The notes under the pieces are model-generated. The model had not been told where the DNA came from, searched no databases, and worked only from the letters and a program-made list of their open reading frames with translations. Source: Candidatus Hydrogenedentota bacterium (GTDB lineage Bacteria; Hydrogenedentota; Hydrogenedentia; Hydrogenedentales; JAEUWI01). Taken from it: 64,000 nt of DNA. The position numbers and the translations under genes were made by a program. Numbering within the stretch: the first letter of the stretch is position 1; the number at the start of each line of letters is the position of its first letter. Below, piece after piece: positions 7,911-16,214 of the stretch. The stretch is taken from contig JAHBVV010000008.1 of assembly GCA_019637335.1 (NCBI GenBank), positions 124,001 through 188,000 on the forward strand. The letters are read 5' to 3'.

Positions 7911-8891
7911 TCATCCGAGGCCGAAGTGGCCGATGGTCCGTGGAAGCCCGTAGTTGTTTTCCTCATCGGAGACGACGGGGAATCGCTCGGGGTACTTGAT
8001 GAAGGCGGCGTGCCCGTCCATGTAGAGTACGTTGCACCCGCCGGGCAGGTGGTTGTACACAATGCCGCCTGCGGCCATCGCGGCGTCTCGAAAGTTGCCG
8101 AAGGTATCGAAAAGAACCACCATGCCGCTCTGGGCGACGGCGCTTGCGCCGGGGTTGTTGATGTCGGTGATGGCGAATCGTTCGACGCCTTCTCTGAGTC
8201 GCAGCACGGTATTGCCGCCGGCGAAGCCGGTACCCAGGATCGCGACCCACGGGAGCTTGGTGGCCAGCGCCAGGTCCCCGTCCCAGTTCTTGGGGGTGAC
8301 GGGCGCGGCGAGCGGCGCTACCCCGGCGATGGCGCCCGCTGGGATAACCGGTCCGGAGGCGGGGGCGGTTCCGGCGCCGTTCACAAGCCCGTAGAACTCC
8401 TGAATGTTGGTCATGGCGTAGCCCTGGTACCAGTAGGAGCGGCCCAGGCAGGCCGAGCGGAAGTAGTCCTCGCTCAGCCGGTCCTTAGCCGCTTCGGCCG
8501 CGGCGATATGGGCTTCGATCGCGCCGTCGGGCAGGCGGGCGGCGATCATGGCGCCAGTCCCATCGGCGCCGGTGTCCGAGGGGCACTTGGTTGCGGCGAG
8601 ATCCGTAAGGTATTCCGGGTAGACCTTTTCCGCGTGTGGCGCGGCGAAGATGGGCACGCCGTTGGGGTTGGCGTAGGGGGCCATGGGCGGGAACTTCCCC
8701 CCCTCGCTTTCGTTGGCGTACATCTTGAATATTAAGCCCAGTTGCTTGAGGTTGTTCTGGCAGCTTGCGCGCCGGGCCGCCTCCCGCGCCCGCGCCAGCG
8801 CGGGCAGCAGGATGGCGGCGAGTATGCCGATGATGGCGATAACGACCAGCAGTTCGATCAGGGTGAATCCGTGTCTGTGTAGACGTATCAT
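7911..8891 (-). CDS. DUF1559-type prepilin-like secreted protein
   Basis: This 326-residue protein starts at ATG 8891 with GAGGAA 6 bp upstream. The N-terminus has the type IV prepilin signal [20 protein letters not shown], cut before Phe by prepilin peptidase with Glu5 present, followed by the helix [19 protein letters not shown]. This start and the closing H-x9-DG-type motif [16 protein letters not shown] define the DUF1559 (SBP_bac_10) family that is greatly expanded in planctomycetes and relatives. Such proteins are exported by type II secretion or pilus machinery and form surface structures of unknown use. The partner genes are the FmdE-like protein 18 bp downstream and a His-rich protein 126 bp upstream on the same strand. 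Confidence 0.92.
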   Translation of the reverse strand: MIRLHRHGFTLIELLVVIAIIGILAAILLPALARAREAARRASCQNNLKQLGLIFKMYANESEGGKFPPMAPYANPNGVPIFAAPHAEKVYPEYLTDLAATKCPSDTGADGTGAMIAARLPDGAIEAHIAAAEAAKDRLSEDYFRSACLGRSYWYQGYAMTNIQEFYGLVNGAGTAPASGPVIPAGAIAGVAPLAAPVTPKNWDGDLALATKLPWVAILGTGFAGGNTVLRLREGVERFAITDINNPGASAVAQSGMVVLFDTFGNFRDAAMAAGGIVYNHLPGGCNVLYMDGHAAFIKYPERFPVVSDEENNYGLPRTIGHFGLG

Positions 8892-9017
8892 GTTTCGTTC
8901 CTCGGGAGTGCCGGGCAGGCGAGTCCAGACGCCCGCCTTGCCGCGTATTCGCGCGTGGCGGGGCGGATCGCGGGCGCCGTGGCGCCGCGCCCGGAAGTGA
9001 GATGGGAAGAAGTGAAG

Positions 9018-9632
9018 CTAGAGGACGGCAATCCCGAGAGGCGGTGCGCGCGCCCGCCAAGCGCCGGAGAATTCCCGGCCTGGCGCTCCCTCGCCATGCA
9101 AGATGGCGGTTTGCAGGCCTGGCGGAAATCCCGGCGGGGGGATCGGGCCCGCTTCCAGCGCGGCGGAGGCCGCCGCGCAGTAATAGGTGGCTTCGTGCTC
9201 TTGCGGCGCGCCGTCCGGCGTCGCGGGTTTTCCGCCGCGGCCTTTTTCCTTCTCCTCCGTGTGGCAGGCTTGCGGGAGATGGCGGACGGGGATCGTGATC
9301 GTGTAGCCGCCATCGGGCGATGGTGTCTTGGGAAGGGGGCTCCGGCGCGCGCCGCCGAGATGGGCGTGCGTATGGCGGTGTTCGGCGCCATGACGGTGAA
9401 GCAGGTTTGCCGTGTCCGATGAATGGGAGTGTGCTATGCCGCCGGAAGCATGGCTGTGGTGCGCCCCGCCGTGCTGGTGTGGCGCGTTCGCGGCGGGGAA
9501 TGCGGAGAGAACGCGGAGGGCCAACGCGGCTGCCATAGCGAACAGGGCCGCGGCTTTTGTAAGCGCGAGTCCCGAACGGAGAATAGCGGAATCCGTATCG
9601 GTTGGTCGCAGCTTGGCCAGCAGGCGAAGCAC
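9018..9632 (-). CDS. Histidine-rich membrane-anchored or exported hypothetical protein
   Basis: A 204-residue open frame with a GTG start at 9632. Residues 25-50 form one hydrophobic segment (ALFAMAAALALRVLSA) that could be a signal peptide or anchor. Immediately after comes a His-rich tract with HQHGGAHHSHASGGIAHSHS and HRHGAEHRHTHAHLGG, a composition typical of metal-binding or periplasmic metal-handling segments. The C-terminal half is Pro/Gly-rich with a few Cys (QACH, YYCAAA). No family was recognised. It lies 126 bp upstream of the DUF1559 gene on the same strand. GC-rich DNA can create long spurious frames, so this is held at moderate confidence. The coherent hydrophobic-then-histidine order is the main support. 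Confidence 0.5.
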   Translation of the reverse strand: MLRLLAKLRPTDTDSAILRSGLALTKAAALFAMAAALALRVLSAFPAANAPHQHGGAHHSHASGGIAHSHSSDTANLLHRHGAEHRHTHAHLGGARRSPLPKTPSPDGGYTITIPVRHLPQACHTEEKEKGRGGKPATPDGAPQEHEATYYCAAASAALEAGPIPPPGFPPGLQTAILHGEGAPGREFSGAWRARAPPLGIAVL

Positions 9633-9994
9633 GGTGCGTCGAAATCCCCGGCGGCGCGTAGCTGGAAGGCGGGGTTGCGGGGAATCCGCGGCCCGCGCGA
9701 CCGTCGCGCCTGGAAACAGTGTATCAATTGCGGGGGCGGACGCGCAACGCGTGAATGCGGTTTCTCTTCGGCTTATTGCACGGGCGTCACGGAAAACGGC
9801 GCTGCGGTAGCCTGGGAATACTTGGATAATGTCTCTTTTGGCTTTGCGTCACCCGTAGCGGATCGGAAAGGCCTTTCTGATTGATCCGCAATCAGCGCAT
9901 AGCCGAGACGACTGTCCTACGTTGCGCACCGAGATTCAATCCTTGTCGGGTGTAGCAAGGCGTCCTGATCGGCTGTTCAGCCGGGTTGGAAGGC
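9633..9994. other. Intergenic region with a strong hairpin
   Basis: No gene is seen. On the minus strand GCGGATC and GATCCGC (about 9858-9890) bracket the palindrome GAAAGGCCTTTC, making a stable stem upstream of the His-rich gene. The core GACGCAAAGCC typical of c-di-GMP-I riboswitches follows on the same strand at 9850-9840, but the remaining riboswitch elements could not be found (see rejected items). Confidence 0.4.
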
Positions 9995-10810
9995 TTATCT
10001 CGCGCCGGGGTCGGCGTCCATCCAGCCGTGATTCAACGGTCCGGTCCCTTTGCCGAGGCCGGGCCAGGCGTGTTGGAGGGCGCCGTTCAGGTAGAGCTTG
10101 GCGCTTTCTATGGCGGCCTTGAGTTCGATGCCCTGTCCGAGGCGGGTGGCGATGGCGGAGGCGAGGGTGCAGCCGGTGCCGTGGCCGCCGGCGGTCTGGA
10201 TGCGTGGGGCGCGGAATTCGGTCCATTCGGCGCCGTCGAAGAGGTAGTCGACGACCTCGTCGCCTTCGCGGTGGCCGCCCTTGATGAGGACGGCGTTTCC
10301 GCCGAGATCGTGGATGATGTGGCCGGCGGCTTCGAGGCTTTGCTGGTCGGTGATGCGGAGGCCGGTGAGGGCTTCGGCTTCGGGGAGGTTGGGGGTGATG
10401 AGCGCGGAGCGCGCGAGGAGGCCGGTGATGATGGACTCCTGGGCCTCTTCGTCGATCAGGCGGGCGCCGCTGGTGGCGACCATGACGGGGTCGAGGACGA
10501 GCGGGATGCCGGCTCCGCGCTCGTCGAGCACTTCGGCGATGGCGTCGATAATGCGGCTGTTGAGGAGCATGCCGGTCTTGATCGCGTCGACGCCGGGGTC
10601 GTCGAGGACGGCTTCGAGTTGCTGGGCGACCATGGCGGCGGGGATGGCGTGTACGCCGAAGACGCCGAGGGTGTTTTGCGCGGTGATGGCGGTGAGGGCG
10701 GACATGCCGTAGCCGCCGAGGGCCTGGATGGTCTTGAGGTCGGCCTGGATGCCGGCTCCGCCGCTGGAGTCGCTTCCGGCGATGGTGAGGATGCGCGCGG
10801 GCAGGTTCAT
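9995..10810 (-). CDS. thiD: Hydroxymethylpyrimidine/phosphomethylpyrimidine kinase
   Basis: This 271-residue protein, normal for ThiD, starts at ATG 10810. It phosphorylates HMP and HMP-P in thiamine pyrimidine biosynthesis or salvage. Visible family marks are ILTIAGSDSSGGAGIQADLK at the N-terminus (substrate loop), GTGCTLASAIATRLG with the anion-hole/catalytic GTGC of ribokinase-type kinases, and LVLDPVMVATSG in the middle. Its ATG overlaps the stop codon of the upstream nucleoside transporter gene (ATGA, 10807-10810), so the two are translationally coupled. The pairing suggests that the transporter may import a pyrimidine or a related precursor for ThiD; that is inference. A decayed copy of its 3' end lies at 7065-7192. 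Confidence 0.95.
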   Translation of the reverse strand: MNLPARILTIAGSDSSGGAGIQADLKTIQALGGYGMSALTAITAQNTLGVFGVHAIPAAMVAQQLEAVLDDPGVDAIKTGMLLNSRIIDAIAEVLDERGAGIPLVLDPVMVATSGARLIDEEAQESIITGLLARSALITPNLPEAEALTGLRITDQQSLEAAGHIIHDLGGNAVLIKGGHREGDEVVDYLFDGAEWTEFRAPRIQTAGGHGTGCTLASAIATRLGQGIELKAAIESAKLYLNGALQHAWPGLGKGTGPLNHGWMDADPGAR

Positions 10811-12075
10811 GTGAGTACTCCCGCGACACAGGCGGTGCAGAAGCAGGCCAGGGTGCCGGCGATGAAGGCTTTGAGGCTGAGGCCCGCGACTTCCGCGCGC
10901 CGTTCGGGGATCATGCCGTCGAGGCCGCCGATGAGGATGCCGAGGCTGCCGGGATTGGCGAAGCCGCAGAGGGCGTAGGTGGCGATGGTCTGCGCGCGGG
11001 GGCTGAGGGCGCCCTCGGCAATGAGGGGCTGCATGTTCTGGTAGGCCAGGAACTCGTTGAAGACGGACTTGGTCGCCAGGAGCTCCGAGACGGTTCCGAT
11101 GTCGGCCCAGGGGACGCCCATGATAAAGGCGAAGGGCCGGAAGGCCCAGCCGAGAATGGCGGTGACGGTCATTCCGGTGAGGGCGGTGGCGGCGAGGTCG
11201 ACGAGGTAGATCAGGCCGACGAAGACCATGATGAGGGCGGCGACATTCAGCGCCATATTGAGCCCGTTCTGCGCGCCGCGCGCGGCGGCGTCGAAGATGT
11301 TGCGGCTTTCCACGGGCAGGATGATGCGCTCGGCGCCCGAGGTCTGCGGCGTCCCTGTTTCGGGCACGAGCAGCTTCGCCATGACGAGGCCGGCCGGCGC
11401 GCTCATGAGGGAGGCGGCGAGGAGGTGTCCCGGCTCCGCGCCGAAGCCCGCGTAGGCCACCATGACGCTGGCGGCGATGGTGGCCAGGAAGCCGGTCATG
11501 AGGGTGAAGATTTCCGAGCGGGTCATGCCCTTGAGGTAGCCGCCGAGCGCGCTGACGGATTCGATGCCGAGGAAGATGAGCAGCGCGGCCCCGAATGTTT
11601 CGGCGCCGGAGGTCTTCAGGGTGCGGCGCATGACCCAGGCAATGCCCTGGATGACCCACTGGACGACGCCGAGGTGGAGAAGCATGGCGGAGAGGCCGGC
11701 GACAAAGATGATGACGGGGAGGACCTGAAAGGCGATGACCCCGGCGATGAGGAAGGGGCCCTCCGACTGGGGGGCGCCCTCGGGGCCGATGCTGAGGCGA
11801 TCCACGAAGAAGACCTGGTTGAGGTTGCCGAAGACGAAGCCGCCGCCTTCCGCGCTGGCGCGGGTGAGGATGTCGAAGCCCGCCTTGACCCACTGGAAGA
11901 ACACGACGCCGGCCTGGGTGTGCATGACGAGCAGGCCCAGGGCGAATTGCAGGCCCATGCCCCACGCCACAAGCCGCCAGGAGACGGCCCGGCGGTTTTC
12001 GGAGAGGGCCCAGGCCAGCGCGACGAGTAGCGCGAGGCCGGCCAGGCTGATGCAACGCAGGTAGAGGGTGTCCAT
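10807..12075 (-). CDS. Concentrative nucleoside transporter (CNT/NupC family)
   Basis: A 422-residue inner-membrane protein, a normal CNT length, starting at ATG 12075. CNT carriers import nucleosides with Na+ or H+. Family features include the N-terminal gate segments, GGFVFGNL, the motif ESVSALGGYLKGMTRSE, the central NMALNVAALIMVF and the C-terminal TYALCGFANPGSLGI block, which carry conserved ligand and ion contacts. Earlier in-frame codons exist, but their translation is Arg-rich and not hydrophobic, so the start at 12075 is preferred. It is the first gene of the nupC-thiD unit and is preceded by a terminator-like hairpin 116 bp upstream. Linkage to thiD raises the possibility of a thiamine-pyrimidine or nucleoside salvage role. 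Confidence 0.92.
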   Translation of the reverse strand: MDTLYLRCISLAGLALLVALAWALSENRRAVSWRLVAWGMGLQFALGLLVMHTQAGVVFFQWVKAGFDILTRASAEGGGFVFGNLNQVFFVDRLSIGPEGAPQSEGPFLIAGVIAFQVLPVIIFVAGLSAMLLHLGVVQWVIQGIAWVMRRTLKTSGAETFGAALLIFLGIESVSALGGYLKGMTRSEIFTLMTGFLATIAASVMVAYAGFGAEPGHLLAASLMSAPAGLVMAKLLVPETGTPQTSGAERIILPVESRNIFDAAARGAQNGLNMALNVAALIMVFVGLIYLVDLAATALTGMTVTAILGWAFRPFAFIMGVPWADIGTVSELLATKSVFNEFLAYQNMQPLIAEGALSPRAQTIATYALCGFANPGSLGILIGGLDGMIPERRAEVAGLSLKAFIAGTLACFCTACVAGVLT

Positions 12076-12191
12076 GGGGTTCCCAGCGGTTCTTACGCCC
12101 CGATTCTGGCTTCTATGTAGCAGTATGGGCGGGCGCAATGCAATTCGGGGGTGGTTGCCGCGACGCGGAGGGTGGGAAATCGACCCGTTTG

Positions 12192-12236
12192 GACGAAAAA
12201 ATGGGTCCCGTCGCCGGATCCGGCGGATCGGGACCC
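12192..12236 (-). terminator. Terminator-like hairpin in the nupC-thiD leader (possible attenuator)
   Basis: On the minus strand GGGTCCCGATCCGCCGGATC pairs with the following CCGGCGACGGGACCC and is followed by ATTTTTTCG: a classic intrinsic terminator. No minus-strand gene ends just upstream, so the likeliest job is attenuation of nupC-thiD. An upstream segment (GCCGGATCC, about 12256-12264) could pair with GGATCCGGC inside the terminator and act as an antiterminator. Confidence 0.6.
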
Positions 12237-12611
12237 GAAAACGCCGCACCCAGGCGGGATCCGGCGTCAACGCAAGGCGCACGGTCAGGGTAGCAGCTTG
12301 AGGTGTATTTTGTGTGTTGGTGCAGATTTAGTTGGATCAAAATACCATATGTTGTGTTTTGGTAAGGCTGAATCATGGGCGGGGCGTGGGTGGGTAGTCG
12401 CCGCCGCAGAAAAAAATTCCACTACAATCTGTATGGTGTGGAGCCGTGGGAGCAACGACCCGTAGTGGGTGTTCTGCGGGCGATTTGGTAGCGGCCAGGC
12501 GCCGGAAGGGCCTGAAAAAACGGGGTTTTCGGGGGCATTCCGGGGGGGCATTCCGGGGCGAAACGGTGGGTGGAACAGGACCTTCTTCAGGTGGGTGCTC
12601 GAAAACAAGAC

Positions 12612-12642
12612 ACTATACAAATTCATCTATATGTTGTATAGT
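12612..12642. repeat. AT-rich inverted repeat (operator-like)
   Basis: ACTATACAA and TTGTATAGT form perfect 9-bp arms around 13 bp. A smaller hairpin, GTTTA-GAAAA-TAAAC, follows directly. The surrounding stretch (about 12295-12730) is visibly AT-richer than the neighbouring genes and contains no convincing gene. It could be a regulator site or remnant of acquired DNA. Confidence 0.5.
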
Positions 12643-12737
12643 TTAGAAAATAAACTACAATATATTGCTATATGAAATGCTTCTTGTGCGTGTAAATAGT
12701 GCGAATACGCTGATGATGTATCCCTCAAAAAAAGCGC

Positions 12738-12766
12738 TTTACAAAGCCCCGTCAAGGGCCTATAAT
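12738..12766 (+). promoter_or_regulatory. Promoter upstream of thyX
   Basis: TTTACA (12738-12743) and a perfect TATAAT (12761-12766) are spaced by 17 bp. The next gene on this strand is thyX, so the transcript would have a leader of about 160 bases. That leader contains two stems: ATCGC-ttctt-GCGAT and a 7-bp stem with arms CGGTGAT and ATCACCG. No known riboswitch class was recognised. Confidence 0.7.
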
Positions 12767-12933
12767 GCGGGTTATCGCTTCTTGCGATGCGGCGCCCGGC
12801 GGCGCGGCATGGCGGTGATAGGGAAGTCTCGGGATCACCGTTTCCAGAGTATTCGTGGTCGTAACCCACTCCATCGACGGGCGAGCCATGTTCATTCGGC
12901 GATGGTGTAAATAGTGAAAGAAAAGAGAATTCT

Positions 12934-13716
12934 GTGCAACTCGTAAAGCCGAAAGTCTTCCTCGTTGGCGAAACCCGGATTATTGAACAGGGGCTCCAGG
13001 ACTACCTGGCGCATGTGGGAGCGCCCGGGTGGAAAACGGATGCGCCGAGCGATTCGGAGAAGCTGGCGGAGGTGATGGGGCGGCTGTGCTACCGTTCGTT
13101 CGAGCCGGGGCTGAATCCGAATGTGACGCGGGTTCGCGAGGGGAACCAGCCGTACCTGGCGAACATCATCAACGTGGGGCACGGCAGCGTGGTGGAGCAT
13201 CCGGTGCTCAATTTCATTTTTGCGGATGTGAGCCGGGTGGTGACGCACGAGCTGGTTCGGCACCGTGCGGGGACGGCGATGAGCCAGGAGTCGCTGCGTT
13301 TTGTGCGGCTGGACAAGCTCTCTGCGTATATGCCGGTGTGCATAGAGGAGAACGACGAGGGGATGCGGATCTTCGTGAAGACGATGGAGCAGCTTGAGGC
13401 GCTCCAGCGCACGCTTGCGGAGGTCTACGACATCGACAACGAGCAGAAGTTTGCGGTGAAGAAGAAGTTGACGTCGGCGTTCCGGCGGCTGGCCCCGATC
13501 GGGCTGGCGACGACGATCGGGTGGTCGTGCAACTTCCGGACGCTGCGGCACGTGCTGGAGATGCGGACCGATCCGCACGCGGAGGAGGAGATCCGGTATC
13601 TGTTCGCGGAGGTGTATCACGCGGTGAAGGATCGGTACCCGAACCTGCTGGGCGATTACACGGTGGAGATGGTGGATGGGCTGCCGCATATCACGACGGG
13701 GCACCGGAAGATCTAG
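12934..13716 (+). CDS. thyX: FAD-dependent thymidylate synthase ThyX
   Basis: A 260-residue protein starting at GTG 12934. ThyX makes dTMP from dUMP with methylene-tetrahydrofolate, FAD and NAD(P)H. The signature region reads RHRAGTAMSQESLRFVRLDK, a ThyX-type RHR motif of the divergent subclass. NVGHGSVVEHPVLNFIFADV matches the family's upstream GHxSxxEH block, and LRHVLEMRTDPHAEEEIRYL matches the C-terminal helix. ATG/TTG alternatives close to the start are absent, and the N-terminal strand VKPKVFLVGET begins directly after GTG. The next gene downstream is a B12-dependent ribonucleotide reductase, so both supply DNA precursors. ThyA was not seen in the window. Confidence 0.95.
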   Translation: MQLVKPKVFLVGETRIIEQGLQDYLAHVGAPGWKTDAPSDSEKLAEVMGRLCYRSFEPGLNPNVTRVREGNQPYLANIINVGHGSVVEHPVLNFIFADVSRVVTHELVRHRAGTAMSQESLRFVRLDKLSAYMPVCIEENDEGMRIFVKTMEQLEALQRTLAEVYDIDNEQKFAVKKKLTSAFRRLAPIGLATTIGWSCNFRTLRHVLEMRTDPHAEEEIRYLFAEVYHAVKDRYPNLLGDYTVEMVDGLPHITTGHRKI

Positions 13717-13760
13717 CGGGCGGCGGCGACAGTTGAAGAAGTTCGAGGGTCCGTTCTCCG

Positions 13761-13841
13761 TTGCAGGGACTACAGAGACGGCAGGGACAGCAGAAATGAA
13801 TTATTCTTCTGCCGTCCCTGGAGTCCCTGTCGTCCCTGCAA
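13761..13841. repeat. 81-bp near-perfect palindrome between thyX and the RTPR gene
   Basis: A 35-bp left arm (13761-13795, ttgcagggactacagagacg onward) pairs with 13807-13841 (ending gtccctgcaa) around an 11-base loop, with about four mismatches. Each arm itself contains repeated CAGGGAC units. It has no T-run, so it is a repeat element or a processing stem and not an ordinary terminator. Confidence 0.8.
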
Positions 13842-13943
13842 TTTACGAGAATGAATAGAATGCGCGCGCGGCGACCGGGGGGCGTTGCGCGGCTTGATTT
13901 AGAGGTTTACGGCGACGCGGAGCACGCCGAGGAGAAACGCACG

Positions 13944-16034
13944 ATGTATACGGGACACTCAACAGCGGAGACGGGAGTTATGTTTCAGGTTAAGGAGCAC
14001 TTCAAGCTGGCCGAGGGCTTTCTGGCGCAGTATCGCGGTCAGCAGCCGGACTGGGGCCCGCTGGGCTATATCACCTTCAAGCGGACGTACGCCCGCGTGG
14101 TGGACGCGGAGCAGAACCGCACGGAGGAATACTGGGAGACGGTCCGCCGGGTGGTGGAGGGGTGCTACACGATCCAGATGAACCACTGCCACGCCCTGAA
14201 GCTGCCGTGGAAGCCGGACAAGGCGCAGCGATCGGCGCAGGAAATGTTCAAGCTGATGTGGGACTTCAAGTTTCTGCCCCCGGGCCGCGGGCTCTGGATG
14301 ATGGGGTCGGACTATATCTACATCCGCGGTTCCGCGGCGCTGAACAACTGCGCGTTCGTGTCCACCGATGAAATCGACACCGACTTCGCCGAGCCCTTCT
14401 GCTTCCTGATGGACATGTCGATGCTGGGCGTGGGCGTGGCCTTTGACACGAAGGGGGCGGGCCGCCTGACGATCCAGGATCCGCAGATTGCGGAGTACAC
14501 GCATGTGGTGGAGGATTCGAAGGAGGGCTGGTGCGACCTGATCCGCGTGGTGCTGAACGCGTACGCCGGTCGCGGCAAGAGCCCCGCGCATATTGACTAC
14601 TCCAAGATCCGCCCGATGGGCGCGCCGATCAGGACCTTCGGCGGCATCGCGCCCGGCCCCGGCCCCATCATCGAGTGCATCGAGAACATCAAGAAGATTC
14701 TCGGGCCGCGCGCCGGCCACACGATCTCGTCCACGGACATCACCGACCTGATGAACGTCATCGGGAAGTGCGTGGTGTCTGGCGGCGTGCGGCGTACGGC
14801 GGAGCTGGCGCTGGGCGATCCGAACGACGGCGAATACCTCAAGCTGAAGGACCCGAAGCTGCACGGCGACAAGCTGACGGCGTGGCGCTGGGCGTCGAAC
14901 AACAGCGTGAACGCGGTGGAGGGGATGGACTACACCAAAGTTGGCGCGCAGACCGCGAAAAACGGCGAGCCGGGCTACTTCTGGAAGGAGACGGCGCGGG
15001 CCTACGGGCGCCTGAAGGACGGGGCGACCTGGGCGGACGCGAAGATCGCCGGGACGAACCCCTGCGCCGAGCAGAGCCTGGAGAGCTACGAAATCTGCAA
15101 CCTGGTGGAGACCTTCCCGAGCCGCCACGCGACGCTGGAGGAATACAAGCGGACGCTGAAGTTCGCCTACCTCTACGCCAAGACCGTGACGCTGATCCCG
15201 ACGCACAACGAGCGCACGAACGCGATCATGCTGCGGAACCGGCGCATCGGGCTGAGCCAGAGCGGGATCGTGGAGAGCTTCCAGCGCCACGGGCGGCGCG
15301 AGCACTTCCGCTGGTGCGACCTGGGCTACGACTACATCTGCAAGCTCGACAAGATCTACTCCTCGTGGCTGTGCATCCCCGAGAGCGTGAAGAAGACCAG
15401 CGTCAAGCCCAGCGGCACGGTGTCGCTGCTGCCCGGCGTGACTCCCGGCATCCACTACGCGCACTCGGAATACTACTTCCGCACGATCCGCGTCGACCGC
15501 ACCAGCCCGCTGGTGGAGCACATTAAGAAGGCCGGCTACCGCGTGGAGGACTCGGTCTACGGCGACAACACGCTGGTCGTGTACTTCCCCGTGCATGAGG
15601 AATTCTTCGACCGCTCCAAGACCGACGTCTCCGTGTGGGAGCAGGTCGAGAACGTCGCCCAGATGCAGTACTACTGGGCCGACAACCAGGTCAGCGCGAC
15701 GATTACGTTCCACCCGCAGGAAGCGAAGGACATCCCCTATATCCTCGAGCTGTACGAATCCCGGCTGAAGTCGATCAGCTTCCTGCCGCTGACGGACCAC
15801 GACTACGCCCAGGCGCCCTACCAGGCCATCACCCGCGAGGCGTACGTCAACGCGGTGGAGAAGCTCAAGCCCCTCAACTTCGAGAGCCTCAACACGGACG
15901 AGGCCCAGGACCTCTTCTGCGACGGCGACAAGTGCGAGATCAACGTCGCCCCGCACCTGCCGGAACAGCAGGAGGTGGAGTTCGACGAGAAGGAGGAGAT
16001 CCGGCGCGGGAGCGGGAAGGAAGTGGGGGTGTAA
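13944..16034 (+). CDS. nrdJ: Adenosylcobalamin-dependent ribonucleoside-triphosphate reductase (class II)
   Basis: This 696-residue enzyme reduces NTPs to dNTPs using adenosylcobalamin. It resembles the monomeric Lactobacillus leichmannii type in length and layout. WGPLGYITFKRTYAR opens the fold. Cys136 (NNCAFVS) and Cys385 (EICNLVE) match the reducible active-site pair, and Cys374 with Glu376 (NPCAEQ) match the thiyl-radical residue and its acid. The C-terminal CDGDKC (Cys659/Cys664) is the C-x4-C shuttle that passes electrons from thioredoxin. All key cysteines are present. The start at ATG 13944 has GAGGAG 9 bp upstream; ATG 13980 is an alternative. It follows thyX on the same strand and ends before a terminator. 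It implies B12 uptake or synthesis. Confidence 0.96.
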   Translation: MYTGHSTAETGVMFQVKEHFKLAEGFLAQYRGQQPDWGPLGYITFKRTYARVVDAEQNRTEEYWETVRRVVEGCYTIQMNHCHALKLPWKPDKAQRSAQEMFKLMWDFKFLPPGRGLWMMGSDYIYIRGSAALNNCAFVSTDEIDTDFAEPFCFLMDMSMLGVGVAFDTKGAGRLTIQDPQIAEYTHVVEDSKEGWCDLIRVVLNAYAGRGKSPAHIDYSKIRPMGAPIRTFGGIAPGPGPIIECIENIKKILGPRAGHTISSTDITDLMNVIGKCVVSGGVRRTAELALGDPNDGEYLKLKDPKLHGDKLTAWRWASNNSVNAVEGMDYTKVGAQTAKNGEPGYFWKETARAYGRLKDGATWADAKIAGTNPCAEQSLESYEICNLVETFPSRHATLEEYKRTLKFAYLYAKTVTLIPTHNERTNAIMLRNRRIGLSQSGIVESFQRHGRREHFRWCDLGYDYICKLDKIYSSWLCIPESVKKTSVKPSGTVSLLPGVTPGIHYAHSEYYFRTIRVDRTSPLVEHIKKAGYRVEDSVYGDNTLVVYFPVHEEFFDRSKTDVSVWEQVENVAQMQYYWADNQVSATITFHPQEAKDIPYILELYESRLKSISFLPLTDHDYAQAPYQAITREAYVNAVEKLKPLNFESLNTDEAQDLFCDGDKCEINVAPHLPEQQEVEFDEKEEIRRGSGKEVGV

Positions 16035-16082
16035 GGCGGTGATGCGCGGGGGCGATGAGAAAGCGAGATAGAGTGCCCACGG

Positions 16083-16120
16083 GGCGCGCAGTGCGGAGGC
16101 GCTGCGCGCCTTTGTGTTTC
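16083..16120 (+). terminator. Intrinsic terminator after the reductase gene
   Basis: GGCGCGCAG (from 16083) pairs with CTGCGCGCC (to 16110), followed by TTTGTGTTTC. It ends the transcription unit just before the island starting near 16.1 kb. Confidence 0.8.
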
Positions 16121-16214
16121 TTAAACTTTCTGGCTTCGAAGGGTAGGTGTTTGTGTGAATACAAGCAGATCAGTTGACTTTTACTCAAGGCCGGTGAAGG
16201 AAGAAGCCTAAAGC

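Noticed and set aside
9780-9900. Possible c-di-GMP-I riboswitch upstream of the His-rich/DUF1559 genes (GACGCAAAGCC core on the minus strand)
   Set aside because: The core motif is present, but the upstream GGCAAA and GNRA-loop elements and the closing stem are not; a different GCGGATC/GATCCGC hairpin forms instead. One 11-base match is not enough.
10811-12055. Upstream extension of thiD through the transporter gene in another frame
   Set aside because: The Arg/Pro/His-rich translation is the shadow of the CNT gene; thiD starts at 10810, overlapping the transporter stop.
12076-12300. TPP riboswitch before nupC-thiD
   Set aside because: The CUGAGA and the GAACCUGAU-type core could not be found on the minus strand.
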